The notes: a model not told the origin generated them from the letters alone. A DNA stretch of 64,000 nt from Pseudanabaena cinerea FACHB-1277 (GCF_014696345.1 NZ_JACJPY010000001.1:105042-169041); one strand, 5' to 3'. Shown: positions 31,935-41,985, numbered from the stretch's first letter. Numbers and translations are program-made.

Positions 31935-34697
31935 TTGTCCACTCCAAATCGTCCTCTAACCGTATTTCGTCCGACTGTTGTGATTGGCTTGGGTGGTACA
32001 GGGTATGGCGTATTACTGAAACTTAAGCAGAGACTTGTGGAAATATACGGCAAGGTTCCTCCTGTGATTAAGTTGCTATCGATTGATACAACCGAAAATG
32101 AACAGAATAGGGAAAGTACAGCACAAGGAGTCGCCGTATCCCTAGATCCTAGCGAACTTTACCAAATATCGATCACTAATCCTAGTAACATCGTCAGAAA
32201 CAGAAATATCCAAGAATGGTGGCCGCCGCAAGTTAACGCTAATTTAGGTATTGAGAGGGGTGCAGGTCAAGTACGAGCAAGAGGACGTTTGGGGCTATTT
32301 GCTAAGAGTGCGGACATTTTTGGATTGATCCATCATGCGATCGCTAATGTTAGAGATCTGAGAAATAGTCGCCAATCTTTTCAAGATGAGTTATTGGTTT
32401 CTAATACTGGGGGAGTCGAAGTATTTATTGTCGGTAGTATTGCGGGTGGAACTGGTAGCGGGACTTTTCTTGATGTCGCTTTTATGGCACGGAATGGCGA
32501 TCCACAAATTTCAATCACAGGAATCTTAGCCTTACCCCGTGTATTTGCTAACAAACCTATCACTGAAATGGTGAAATCAAATGCCTACGGAGCGCTTAAA
32601 GAAATTGAGCATTTCTGGCAACCTCAAACCACAGAAATTGATTACGGATTACGTCAATTAACGATAGAGAGATCGCCTTTTGATTTATTGTTTTTGATTG
32701 ATGGGATTAACGAAGCGGGCCGTATGATCGGCGAACCTAAAGACCTACAAAATCTAATAGCCGATGGATTATATGTGCAGGTCGCATCGCAAATCGGAGT
32801 AGACAATAATAACTCCAATGACAATATTAAGGGAATGCTATCTGAGCGTAAAGTTTGCAAAAATCGTTTTTGGGTAAACTATTGCAGCTTTGGTGTCGCT
32901 TCTCTGACTCTACCAACTAAGGATGTGCAGAGACTTCAGTGGCAAGATAGCTGCAACCTAATAGAGCAGCATCTGTTGGGGCAATCACAACAGTCTATCG
33001 ATTCGGAAGATGAAATAGAATCTTTAATGCAAAGTTTTGGTTTGCAAGATCGAACTGTGATCGATGCCTTGAGTGAAAAAGAAACTGGCGGACAATTAAG
33101 TTTTCCCTTCTCAATGGCTGGCTTTGCCTATACCTCTGGCGCAGATCGGCGCATCAAGGAAAAGCTGACCCAACATATGAGCAGCATGGAAACATCTGTA
33201 GTCAGTAGGATTAGAGTCAACTATACCACTTTATCAAAGCGTATTATTCAATCAGTTGAAAATTGGTGGCAAGAAAATGTCAATCGGGAGAATGGGCTAG
33301 ACTATTGTCAGAAAGCGTTGGAAATCCTAACGTTGAGGTTAGAAGAATCTCAACGTAGCTATCAGTCGAAAGCGAGAGATTTTGAACGTCAGCAGAAAGG
33401 AGTGCGCCTAGAAGATCGAGAAGCGAAAATCCGCGAAGCAGCCAGTGCTATCTTGAGCAAAGAGAACAAAGTCACAGCAGCTTGTCAGGAATACGCCAGA
33501 TTGGTTACACAAATGAGCCAATATTATCTCAATTACAAGAGATATGACAAAGCAGCTGAGTTAATGGGAGAGGTTTTGTCTCTGATTAATAAATTTTTGG
33601 CTCGACAAACAGAAGTTAAGAGCGCTCTTAATCAACTAGTAAGAAATTTTCAACAGAAAGTTGCTACCAGTAGCGCCTCAGTAGACAATCCCAATCTTTT
33701 TGTTCACACATTGCAACGCTTTAATATTGCCGATGTTAAGCCACAAATAGTCTATGAAGACTTTTTGATTTGGCAGAAGGAACAAAACTGCCGTGTATCC
33801 GATTGGGGGAGCTTAACTGTGGGAGAGTTGCAAGAAAAGATCACTGCTTTTATTGCTGAGAGATATGGTGTGTTGACAGATCTTTCTGTAGAAGAGGCTT
33901 TGCGACAGAGTACTCCTGACCAAGCTGGCGAGGACTTAAAACAGCTTTGGGATTTAGCCTGTCCATTGTGGCGATATGACGAGGCAAAAATTCCGATTGA
34001 AGATGCAGGGACAATTCATGAGACTTGTTACTATGGAACCGCAGATGCGAATACTTCGATTCTCAATGATCCGATTATTCAGCAGCAATTGCCCAGTCGT
34101 GGGAATAAACCCAGTATTGTCTCCACAGGTGATTCCACCCGAATCACCTTATTTCGAGTCAGAATTGGTGTGCCTTTGTTTGCTCTGCAAGGAATCGAAG
34201 AGATGAAACAACATTACGATGATCCTGGACGTGCTTTTAAGCATTTACACAAGGATTGGGCATCTTTTTCAGATCTAATACCAACAGATGATGATGATGA
34301 TGCTATGGAATGTTTTGCCCTAGCCTTAGCATTAGGAATTATTCAAAAGCGAGGTAAATCTTTTCAAACCTCGGCAAGGCTGACAGGTTCTAGAGTAGTG
34401 CGAGATATCAAACTGGCTGATGATCGGGTGGGTGCTTACAACGAGTTTAAGCATAGGAAAAACAAAGAGCTTCTTGAATTAGTCAAAGCGCAAGTCTATG
34501 ATCGTCTAGCGCAAATGGACAAAGATGGTGGGCAAGATAAAGTTTGCCAGTTTCTTAATGATTATGCTAATGATCTGAGTGCAAAACTAGAGGAACAGTT
34601 GCAGAAGAGAGTAAAGATAGACTCAACTTTGCAACAACAAGTTGAAGCCGAGATTCATGCAATTGAGAACCATTTAGACCATTTAGATACATTGTAA
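31935..34697 (+). CDS. FtsZ/tubulin-like GTPase (Tubulin_2 type) with long helical extension (island gene 2)
   Basis: 920 residues. The N-terminal GTPase shows VVIGLGGTGYG (about 16-25), LLSIDTTENE (about 47-56) and the tubulin G-box AGGTGSG (170-176), with GPQ-like spacing of the FtsZ-like families rather than of true FtsZ. A helical region follows (coiled coil about 440-560). Such large FtsZ-like proteins occur with vWA and membrane coiled-coil proteins and were proposed to remodel membranes. Codon start is TTG at 31935, the frame's first start before the conserved part. Confidence 0.82.
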   Translation: MSTPNRPLTVFRPTVVIGLGGTGYGVLLKLKQRLVEIYGKVPPVIKLLSIDTTENEQNRESTAQGVAVSLDPSELYQISITNPSNIVRNRNIQEWWPPQVNANLGIERGAGQVRARGRLGLFAKSADIFGLIHHAIANVRDLRNSRQSFQDELLVSNTGGVEVFIVGSIAGGTGSGTFLDVAFMARNGDPQISITGILALPRVFANKPITEMVKSNAYGALKEIEHFWQPQTTEIDYGLRQLTIERSPFDLLFLIDGINEAGRMIGEPKDLQNLIADGLYVQVASQIGVDNNNSNDNIKGMLSERKVCKNRFWVNYCSFGVASLTLPTKDVQRLQWQDSCNLIEQHLLGQSQQSIDSEDEIESLMQSFGLQDRTVIDALSEKETGGQLSFPFSMAGFAYTSGADRRIKEKLTQHMSSMETSVVSRIRVNYTTLSKRIIQSVENWWQENVNRENGLDYCQKALEILTLRLEESQRSYQSKARDFERQQKGVRLEDREAKIREAASAILSKENKVTAACQEYARLVTQMSQYYLNYKRYDKAAELMGEVLSLINKFLARQTEVKSALNQLVRNFQQKVATSSASVDNPNLFVHTLQRFNIADVKPQIVYEDFLIWQKEQNCRVSDWGSLTVGELQEKITAFIAERYGVLTDLSVEEALRQSTPDQAGEDLKQLWDLACPLWRYDEAKIPIEDAGTIHETCYYGTADANTSILNDPIIQQQLPSRGNKPSIVSTGDSTRITLFRVRIGVPLFALQGIEEMKQHYDDPGRAFKHLHKDWASFSDLIPTDDDDDAMECFALALALGIIQKRGKSFQTSARLTGSRVVRDIKLADDRVGAYNEFKHRKNKELLELVKAQVYDRLAQMDKDGGQDKVCQFLNDYANDLSAKLEEQLQKRVKIDSTLQQQVEAEIHAIENHLDHLDTL

Positions 34698-34714
34698 TTT
34701 TGAGAGAATAAGCT

Positions 34715-37700
34715 ATGAACTTTATTCCCGCGATCGTGATCGCCGTTGATCCCTATAGCACTAGACTTTTGGCTGCGGTGCGGAACAAACTTCAGCAGCG
34801 ATATCCCCAAATTGCAGCTTTGGTTCAGTTTCGGGCATTAGTTGCTAGTGAGGGTAAGCTATCTGAAGATTTGGATGCTTACGCCTGTCAAGACTTTGAC
34901 TTAATTAGCGATCGCCTCAATAAATCTCTAGCTGGCAGTGAATTAATGGCGAGTTTGGAGCAATCGTCAATAGCTTTACTCAGAAGTGGTAGTGATCCTA
35001 ATGTGCTTTCTGCTGCCGAACAAGCGGGAATTAATGTATCACCAAAAAGGCGTATTTACTGCTTTGCCACGACTGCCTACCCAACTTGTCGTGATACTTT
35101 GCCTGTTTACGCTGACTTACTAAGATTTCTACTAAACAGGTTGTTTGCGGGGCAGTCAAACAGCTTAGAGCTAGTTGCTTTACTACCTTCGCTATTTGAG
35201 AACGAAACCGAACAAGCTTGTGCTGATACCTATGGATTTTTTAAAGTCATCGATCATCATCTATCTGAAAGTCGCCGTCTAAATAATCCCATGCGCTTTG
35301 ATAACCATTGGCTAATTGATCGCACCAATAGCGAAAGAATTCAAATGCCATCTTTCCAAAATGGTTTAGATGCGTATTCTGAAATCATATCTACATTTCT
35401 AATTCGTGAGCCAGACGCTTTAGGGATCGCGGTTGGCGATACTGTCATTAATGAAAAAGTGGCGGCTTTTAGCAGCTTTGGCTGTAGTGAAGTGATATTC
35501 CCAGTTAATGAAATTATTAGACGGCTCTATTTAACTCTTTCAAGGGATATTCTAGATACAGCATTTTTAGCTGAGTTTGAAAAAACTCGCGAAAATTATC
35601 GCCGTCTGCTTTTAGATACTAAGGCTTTTGTGTTGCAGCAATCCTTTAGCGAAGCCTTTGATGAAATTGAACAACCAAGAGGTAAGCGGATTTGGCAAGA
35701 TTTTTCGCCAACTATCTCTGAACCCAGTTTGGGGCTTACGCAAAACTTCGTTGACAACCTCAAGAATCAAAAGCAAATATTTCGTGACCAAAGACTATTG
35801 GGATTTAAACGAGTTGCAGAAGAGTCTAGTTCTTTAGCCAAGACTAAAATCAATCAACTATTAGAAAATTCAGTTACACAGCAGTCTGATTCTATTGATT
35901 CTGGATTAGATAGAGTATCGCAATTTTTAAAGCTTTTAGTGGACTTCTCAATTACAGGTAATACAGATATTTTAGGTGAAGAACCGCAGAATCTCATTGT
36001 CAATAAACGTAAATTAAGCCTCAGTTTGGATAGCAATTTAGGCATCACAATCAGCCGAGAAGAGTCAGAGAAATGTTTGCAGCGTATTGCTGAGTTAAGA
36101 GTCGAGCTTGCTGCCTTAGAAGACGCTGAAAAAAACCTGCTTTTTATAGATCCCACTGCCAAAAGTATTACAGAAAACTGGCAGTCTCAGAATGATTTTG
36201 GTGAAATTCCCGATCCAGAAATTAATCAAGCAAATGATCAGGAAGGAAATGAACAACAGGAAGTACCAGACATTAGCCTGTCACAAAAGATTTTGCTAAA
36301 GAGAGCCGAATTCTTGGAAATATGGCAAAAATTACAAATTGCGATCAGGTCAGAGGACTATGCCGCAGAACGAAATCGTCAGAATGCGATCGCGGATAAA
36401 GAAGAAAAACTCAGGCAGGAAATTGATCGGGCTGAGAAGGATTTATATACCAAAGAAAAAGATTGGGAAAGATGTCGCGATCGCCTAGATGATGCTTTAG
36501 AGCGTAAGCGTACCTTTCTGATGTTGTATTTGGTATTCTATTTAGGTGGGATCGTTTTAGTTACAGGATTGTTAGCGATCACTGCTGCCATTTTTGGTTT
36601 CTTGGGCGCGATCGGTGGCTTGATATGGCTTATTTCAGGAATTGCTTTAGCGGTTTGGTTGGTAGCATTTATTAAAAATCTGATCGCAGTTAGTGAGGAA
36701 GTAAAACAAGCCACCACCCAATTGAAAAACAGTCAACGTAGTTTTAAAGCCGCAGCCACAACATTACGGCGCAATCATAACGAGCAACTCAAATTTGAGT
36801 TTGACCTCTACTTACAACGAATTCGCGCTGATGTTGCTGATACAGCAATTGCTTCGGCACAGAGATTAGAGGCTAGTCTTACGCGGACATTGGATTGGTT
36901 GCATCAACTGCGTTATCACTTTGAGCAGAAAATTCAAAGTATTGATATTCCTGAGTCAGTTATTCGCAGTAGTATTATCTCCATCCAAGACATTGACTCA
37001 GTTTACACAAGCCTATTTCCTGACATAAATCGCACTGCTAGTTTATTTACAGAAAATGAAATTCAGCGATCGCAGGTTTTAGCAATAACCCGTAATCTAT
37101 TTGAGGTAAAAATAGAGGCTTACACGAAAGAAAAGTTTGAACATCTTTCTAGGTACTCCCTAATGGATGTTTTAAATGGAAATTCTGAATTCCCACTGTC
37201 GAATAATTCTGATGTAATCTTGAAAAAGTTTTACAGGGTTTCGCAACCTCTAGTGCAACTATTCCATACAAGTATGGATAGTATTGCTACCAACGCTCAA
37301 GATTTGACATTATGGAGAAATAATGATGGCAGTGATGAAATATTGAACTCCTTACGGCAGCTTCGCCAAAATATTACTGTTTATGAAAGTGATGATCGCC
37401 ATAGCTTGACTCTGTTGGGTAGGCAGATGGGCTTCCCTTTGTATTTCTTAAGCAGCATCGAATTTTATCGACTTTGCTATGACAAAGTTGGCGATCGCAT
37501 AGACATCGAAAACCGTAGTTTAGATGACATTATGCCAACTCAAGAATTTCATGAAGCTTGGGAAATATTACTATTAGCGATCGCGCTTAAAGTCGTTACC
37601 TATGACAAAAAGCAATATCTTTTCAATAACAAAATGTTAGGAACAACTCGCAGAGCGATCGCTGAAATATTAACTAGAGAATATGCACAACAGCAAATAT

Positions 37701-37879
37701 ACGATCAACTCATGGAGTTTACAGAAAATGCAAGGTTATGCTCCGATGCAGAAACTATCTATGAGAGTTTAGCCAAACTAGAGCAGCGTCAAGATTGGGA
37801 AGTATTAGAAAGCTCTGAGCGAAATCTCATTGACAATATGTTATGCGAATACAATCCACTAAACAATCCACTAAACTAA
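34715..37879 (+). CDS. Large coiled-coil membrane protein (island gene 3)
   Basis: 1054 residues, starting 17 bases after the FtsZ-like gene, so co-transcribed. N-terminus FIPAIVIAVDPYSTRLLAAV looks like the first beta strand/helix of a Rossmann- or tubulin-like fold without the glycine loop, so it may be a degenerate partner of the FtsZ-like protein. Coiled coils around residues 440-600 (ERNRQNAIADKEEKLRQEID) flank two strong membrane helices (about 600-655: LYLVFYLGGIVLVTG, GLIWLISGIALAVWL). The C-terminal 400 residues are helical. No known catalytic motif was seen. Probably the membrane platform of the system. Confidence 0.7.
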   Translation: MNFIPAIVIAVDPYSTRLLAAVRNKLQQRYPQIAALVQFRALVASEGKLSEDLDAYACQDFDLISDRLNKSLAGSELMASLEQSSIALLRSGSDPNVLSAAEQAGINVSPKRRIYCFATTAYPTCRDTLPVYADLLRFLLNRLFAGQSNSLELVALLPSLFENETEQACADTYGFFKVIDHHLSESRRLNNPMRFDNHWLIDRTNSERIQMPSFQNGLDAYSEIISTFLIREPDALGIAVGDTVINEKVAAFSSFGCSEVIFPVNEIIRRLYLTLSRDILDTAFLAEFEKTRENYRRLLLDTKAFVLQQSFSEAFDEIEQPRGKRIWQDFSPTISEPSLGLTQNFVDNLKNQKQIFRDQRLLGFKRVAEESSSLAKTKINQLLENSVTQQSDSIDSGLDRVSQFLKLLVDFSITGNTDILGEEPQNLIVNKRKLSLSLDSNLGITISREESEKCLQRIAELRVELAALEDAEKNLLFIDPTAKSITENWQSQNDFGEIPDPEINQANDQEGNEQQEVPDISLSQKILLKRAEFLEIWQKLQIAIRSEDYAAERNRQNAIADKEEKLRQEIDRAEKDLYTKEKDWERCRDRLDDALERKRTFLMLYLVFYLGGIVLVTGLLAITAAIFGFLGAIGGLIWLISGIALAVWLVAFIKNLIAVSEEVKQATTQLKNSQRSFKAAATTLRRNHNEQLKFEFDLYLQRIRADVADTAIASAQRLEASLTRTLDWLHQLRYHFEQKIQSIDIPESVIRSSIISIQDIDSVYTSLFPDINRTASLFTENEIQRSQVLAITRNLFEVKIEAYTKEKFEHLSRYSLMDVLNGNSEFPLSNNSDVILKKFYRVSQPLVQLFHTSMDSIATNAQDLTLWRNNDGSDEILNSLRQLRQNITVYESDDRHSLTLLGRQMGFPLYFLSSIEFYRLCYDKVGDRIDIENRSLDDIMPTQEFHEAWEILLLAIALKVVTYDKKQYLFNNKMLGTTRRAIAEILTREYAQQQIYDQLMEFTENARLCSDAETIYESLAKLEQRQDWEVLESSERNLIDNMLCEYNPLNNPLN

Positions 37880-37899
37880 AAATATCATTTTCTCAAACG

Positions 37900-37928
37900 A
37901 AAGAAGCGGCACAATGCGCCGCTTCTTT
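37900..37928. terminator. Bidirectional terminator before adhE
   Basis: 11-bp stem AAAGAAGCGGC (37900-37910) with GCCGCTTCTTT (37918-37928), A- and T-rich on its sides, between convergent stops of island gene 3 and adhE. Counterpart of the hairpin at 29396 next to the adhE fragment. Confidence 0.85.
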
Positions 37929-37933
37929 AATTT

Positions 37934-40534
37934 CTAGCCGTATGCCTTCACCATCAACTCCTTCAGATCCACAATTAAAGGATAGCGAGGATTTGCACCA
38001 GTGCATTGATCATCAAATGCCTGTTCCGCCATCGTCTCCAAATGGGACATAAAGAACTCCTCACTCGTACCCTGCTCAATTAGCACATCCTTAATCGTGG
38101 CAGGAATATCCACCTGACGCTTGAGGTCTTCCACCGCCGCAATTAATAGCTCCACCTTCTCATCATCAGTCTCGCCGCCGAGATTTAGATAATTAGCAAT
38201 TTGGGCATAGCGCCACTTACTATTGGGATATTTGTTTTGCGAGAAAGTCGCTTGCTTAAAGGGAACATCGGTGGCGTTGTAACGGATCACATGGGTGATC
38301 ATCAGGGCATTGGCAAGACCATGGGCGATGTGGCAAGTACCGCCCAACTGGTGGGCGATCGAGTGGCAAACACCTAAGAAAGCATTGGCAAAAGCCATCC
38401 CTGCGATCGTGGCGGCATAATGCACCTTCTCCCGCGCTTTGGGATCTTTCGCGCCATTTTTATAGGCACTGGGTAAATACTTGAATAAAAGCCTAATTGC
38501 CTCCAGCGCCAAGCCATTGGTATATTCCGAAGCAAGGACGGAGACATAGGCTTCGATCGCATGGGTGAGGGCATCGATACCGCCGTAAGCAGTGAGCCGC
38601 TTGGGAATATGCATCGTCAATTCGGGATCAACGATCGCAATGGTGGGAGTCAGCGCATAGTCAGCAAGGGGATATTTGATATGAGTTTTCTCATCGGTGA
38701 CAACCGCAAAGGGCGTAACTTCGGAACCAGTGCCTGAAGTGGTGGGAACCGATACCATAATTGCCTTTGCGCCCAAAGGAGGGAGCTCGTAAACACGCTT
38801 ACGAATATCCATAAAGCGCATGGCAATTCCTTCAAATTCAATATCGGGATGCTCGTACATCAACCACATGATTTTGGCAGCATCCATGGGCGAACCACCA
38901 CCAAAGGCGATGATCACATCGGGATGGAAGCTATTGCAAATGTCTAAACCTTTGCGAACCGTTGCTAGGGATGGATCAGGCTCGACATCGTAAAAGGTGT
39001 AATGGGCGATGCCAATTTCTTCGAGGCTGTCAGTAACTTCTTTGGTCAAGCCCAGTTCATAGAGAGGGCGATCGGTGACAATCAGAGCGCGTTTGCGATC
39101 CTTGAGGTCGCGCAGTGCCACAGGCAAACATCCCGCTTTGAAATAGATTTTTGGGGGAATACGGAACCACAGCATATTTTCGCGGCGTTCGGCGGCGGTT
39201 TTAATATTCAATAGGTGCTGCGGCGTGACGTTGGCGGAGATGGAGTTACCACCCCAAGAGCCGCAACCAAGGGTTAACGAAGGATCAAGGCGGAAGTTAT
39301 AGAGATCACCGATCGCCCCCTGTGAGGATGGTGTATTGATTAAAATCCGCGAGGTTTCTAACTTGCTCTCAAAATAACGAATATTGGTTTGATTGCTAGG
39401 GGCGGTATAGAGGGATGAGGTATGTCCATGTCCGCCAAAAAGCACCAAGGCTTCGGCTTTGTCAACAGCATTCAAAAAGTCCTTAGCGCGATACATCGCC
39501 AAGATCGGCGAAAGCTTCTCATAGGCAAAGGGTTCGCTCTTATCGATCGCCTCCACTTCACCAATCAACACCCGCGTATTGTCGGGGATCGTGAATCCTG
39601 CCACTTCCGCAATCACCGATACCGACTGCCCCACGATCGCCGCATTCAAACGTCCATCGGTGAGGATCACATTCCGAATTTGATCCCGTTCCTCAGCATT
39701 GAGAAAATACGCACCGCGCTTAATAAATTCTTCACGCACCGCATCGTAAATTTCGTCAACCACCACCACCGACTGCTCGGAAGCGCAAATCGTGCCATTG
39801 TCAAAGGTCTTACTGAGAATAATCGAGCTTACCGCCATCTGAATATGGGCAGTTTCATCAATAATGGCAGGGGTATTGCCAGCGCCCACACCGATGGAAG
39901 GATGTCCCGAAGAATAGGCAGCCTTGACCATGCCAGGACCACCCGTTGCCAAGATCAATTTGATCGATGGGTGCTGCATCAGCGCTTGAGACAGTGGCAC
40001 GGTCGGCTCATCAATCCAACCGATAATATCCGCAGGCGCACCCGCCGCGATCGCCGCATTCAAGACAATTTCCGCCGCCTGTCTGGTACAGTCCTTCGTG
40101 CGTGGATGGGGCGAAAAGATGATCCCGTTGCGGGTTTTCAAAGCAATCAGCGCCTTAAAAATTGTCGTGGAAGTGGGGTTAGTTACAGGTACGATCCCCG
40201 CCAAAATGCCCACGGGTTCAGCGATGCGTTCATAGCCAAAGTGCTTGTCTGACTCAATTACACCGCAGGTTTTATCATTCTTATACTTGTTGTAAATCAT
40301 TTCCGAAGCAAAGTGATTTTTAATCGCCTTGTCTTCAATCACCCCCATTCCCGACTCTTTCACCGCCGCCTTTGCCAAGGGAATCCGCGCCGCATTTGCC
40401 GCCAGCGCTGCCTTCTTGAAAATATAATCAACCTGTTCCTGTGAGAAAGTGGCAAACTCGGCTTGAGCCTTCTTCACTCGCCCAATCAACAGTTCCAATT
40501 CTTCAACATTCGTAACCTTATTTGCAACTAGCAT
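37934..40534 (-). CDS. adhE: Bifunctional acetaldehyde-CoA/alcohol dehydrogenase
   Basis: 866 residues. N-terminal aldehyde dehydrogenase half: PVTNPTSTTIFKALIALK, VGAGNTPAII and catalytic Cys in FDNGTICASEQS. C-terminal iron alcohol dehydrogenase half: FGGGSPMDAAKIMW, VPTTSGTGSEVTPFAV, and metal-binding His in GVCHSIAHQLGG and CHIAHGLANA. It reduces acetyl-CoA to ethanol in dark fermentation; pflA nearby supplies formate-lyase activation. ATG at 40534 is chosen because AGGAG lies 5 bases before it; the GTG at 40540 would overlap that site. Confidence 0.96.
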   Translation of the reverse strand: MLVANKVTNVEELELLIGRVKKAQAEFATFSQEQVDYIFKKAALAANAARIPLAKAAVKESGMGVIEDKAIKNHFASEMIYNKYKNDKTCGVIESDKHFGYERIAEPVGILAGIVPVTNPTSTTIFKALIALKTRNGIIFSPHPRTKDCTRQAAEIVLNAAIAAGAPADIIGWIDEPTVPLSQALMQHPSIKLILATGGPGMVKAAYSSGHPSIGVGAGNTPAIIDETAHIQMAVSSIILSKTFDNGTICASEQSVVVVDEIYDAVREEFIKRGAYFLNAEERDQIRNVILTDGRLNAAIVGQSVSVIAEVAGFTIPDNTRVLIGEVEAIDKSEPFAYEKLSPILAMYRAKDFLNAVDKAEALVLFGGHGHTSSLYTAPSNQTNIRYFESKLETSRILINTPSSQGAIGDLYNFRLDPSLTLGCGSWGGNSISANVTPQHLLNIKTAAERRENMLWFRIPPKIYFKAGCLPVALRDLKDRKRALIVTDRPLYELGLTKEVTDSLEEIGIAHYTFYDVEPDPSLATVRKGLDICNSFHPDVIIAFGGGSPMDAAKIMWLMYEHPDIEFEGIAMRFMDIRKRVYELPPLGAKAIMVSVPTTSGTGSEVTPFAVVTDEKTHIKYPLADYALTPTIAIVDPELTMHIPKRLTAYGGIDALTHAIEAYVSVLASEYTNGLALEAIRLLFKYLPSAYKNGAKDPKAREKVHYAATIAGMAFANAFLGVCHSIAHQLGGTCHIAHGLANALMITHVIRYNATDVPFKQATFSQNKYPNSKWRYAQIANYLNLGGETDDEKVELLIAAVEDLKRQVDIPATIKDVLIEQGTSEEFFMSHLETMAEQAFDDQCTGANPRYPLIVDLKELMVKAYG

Positions 40535-40591
40535 AATCACTCCTGATTCAATTCTTTGATTTGATTTGCTTGCATATATCCTTGATCGATA

Positions 40592-40915
40592 TCACTCTGC
40601 AAACATCTTAGCTAGAGTAGCAAGCACTATTTCTTGTTCATCTTGACTAATTCGACCTAATTTTTTAATTAAACGAACCTTATCAACGGTACGAATTTGA
40701 TCAAGAATTATTTGACCATTCTTCCCTTGAAATTGACAAACAAGGCGAGTGGGATATTCTTTCCCTTTGGTAGTCATTGGCGCAATGATCACTGTAGAAA
40801 TGTAGAGATTCATATCGTCAGGGGAAATGACTAAGCAAGGTCGAGTCTTCTTAATTTCACTACCAACAGTGGGATCAAGATTAACCAAGAACACATCAAA
40901 CCTTTCAACTACCAT
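40592..40915 (-). CDS. mazF: MazF/PemK mRNA interferase toxin
   Basis: 107 residues from the ATG at 40915: VERFDVFLVNLDPTVGSEIKKTRPCLVISPD is the classic MazF start, with APMTTKGKEYPTRL and LDQIRTVDKVRLIKKLG. Sequence-specific endoribonuclease. Overlaps the mazE stop by 7 bases. It sits between pflA and adhE, both minus strand, so may be co-transcribed with them. Confidence 0.94.
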   Translation of the reverse strand: MVVERFDVFLVNLDPTVGSEIKKTRPCLVISPDDMNLYISTVIIAPMTTKGKEYPTRLVCQFQGKNGQIILDQIRTVDKVRLIKKLGRISQDEQEIVLATLAKMFAE

Positions 40916-41169
40916 TCCCACGCAACCTGATCCCATGCAGTTTCCGTAACTTCATCTAAAAGTAGATCATCACCATTACGAGCCATCGCTGCAAAAGCTT
41001 GATCCCAGCCTGCACGAGGGTGAGGAACTTTACAGATAGTCAGACAATCTCCTTGGATTGCGATTTCAACCTCTGTATCAATACCACTCTGCTCCAAAAG
41101 CAATTTTGGTATCCGAATACCCTGAGAGTTGCCAATTTTGACGATTTTGGTTCTGATTGATGCGCTCAT
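40909..41169 (-). CDS. mazE: MazE-type antitoxin
   Basis: 86 residues: MSASIRTKIVKIGNSQGIRIPKLLLEQSGI is the AbrB/MazE swapped-hairpin DNA-binding fold; the rest, with acidic and Trp-rich end, should bind MazF. Confidence 0.93.
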   Translation of the reverse strand: MSASIRTKIVKIGNSQGIRIPKLLLEQSGIDTEVEIAIQGDCLTICKVPHPRAGWDQAFAAMARNGDDLLLDEVTETAWDQVAWEW

Positions 41170-41241
41170 ATTAGGATGGCGATTTAGATATTGTAGGCGT
41201 AATTACATTGTAATTACAAAACGTCGGATCGTCAAGACTAG

Positions 41242-41985
41242 CTAAACACCAACTGCGCCGATCGCATTGATCCCGCGTTGTTTGAAAATGGCGATCGCCT
41301 GAGCAACAAGCTCTGGAGATGCGGGGGGGGTATCGCGCAACGTATAGGGCAAACCCAATTGTTCCCATTTATATTCTCCCATTTTATGAAATGGTAATAC
41401 CTCCAACCGTTCCACATTTTCTAGCGTTGCGACAAAATCAGCAAGTTGCTGGATATTTTCGAGATCATCGGTGAGGTGCGGCACTAGCACAAAGCGAATC
41501 CAAGCGGGTTTGTTGATATCACTGAGATATCGCGCCATCGCCAGCGTGGTCTCGATGGAGACATGGGTAACTTGATAAAATAGTTCGGGTTTATAGGATT
41601 TAATATCTAACAGAACTAAATCCGTTTCTTCGAGAACTGATTTAGCGACATCGATCGCACAGTAACCAGAGGTATCAAGGGCAGTGTGCAAGCCCATTTC
41701 ATGGCAACGCCGAAAGATTTCCTTCGTAAATTCGGGCTGCATCAATGGTTCGCCGCCACTGACTGTTACACCACCTTTACGAATGAAGGATTTGCATTTT
41801 TTGATCTCAGAAATTAAATAGTCAACGGTGACTTCTTTACCATCATGGGTATTGCGGCAGTCGGGATTGTGACAATAGAGACAGCGCAAAGGGCAGCCCT
41901 GAGTAAAGACAATAAATCTAATTCCAGGTCCATCGACCGTGCCGAAGGTTTCAATTGAGTGAATGCGTCCAATTTGAGAAATCAT
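41242..41985 (-). CDS. pflA: Pyruvate formate-lyase activating enzyme
   Basis: 247 residues. Radical-SAM enzyme: iron-sulfur motif CPLRCLYCHNPD (CxxxCxxC), VSGGEPLMQPEF, LDTSGYC and LLDIKSY are all typical of PflA. It installs the glycyl radical on pyruvate formate-lyase under anoxia. The pflB gene is not within the window. Together with adhE it shows a mixed-acid type fermentation. A run of seven G (about 41323-41329) lies in its C-terminal coding part. Confidence 0.93.
   Translation of the reverse strand: MISQIGRIHSIETFGTVDGPGIRFIVFTQGCPLRCLYCHNPDCRNTHDGKEVTVDYLISEIKKCKSFIRKGGVTVSGGEPLMQPEFTKEIFRRCHEMGLHTALDTSGYCAIDVAKSVLEETDLVLLDIKSYKPELFYQVTHVSIETTLAMARYLSDINKPAWIRFVLVPHLTDDLENIQQLADFVATLENVERLEVLPFHKMGEYKWEQLGLPYTLRDTPPASPELVAQAIAIFKQRGINAIGAVGV

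Noticed and set aside
31935..34697. True FtsZ cell-division protein
   Set aside because: The length (920 residues), the long helical extension and the altered spacing of the G-box do not fit FtsZ, which is about 400 residues and has the GGGTGTG motif.
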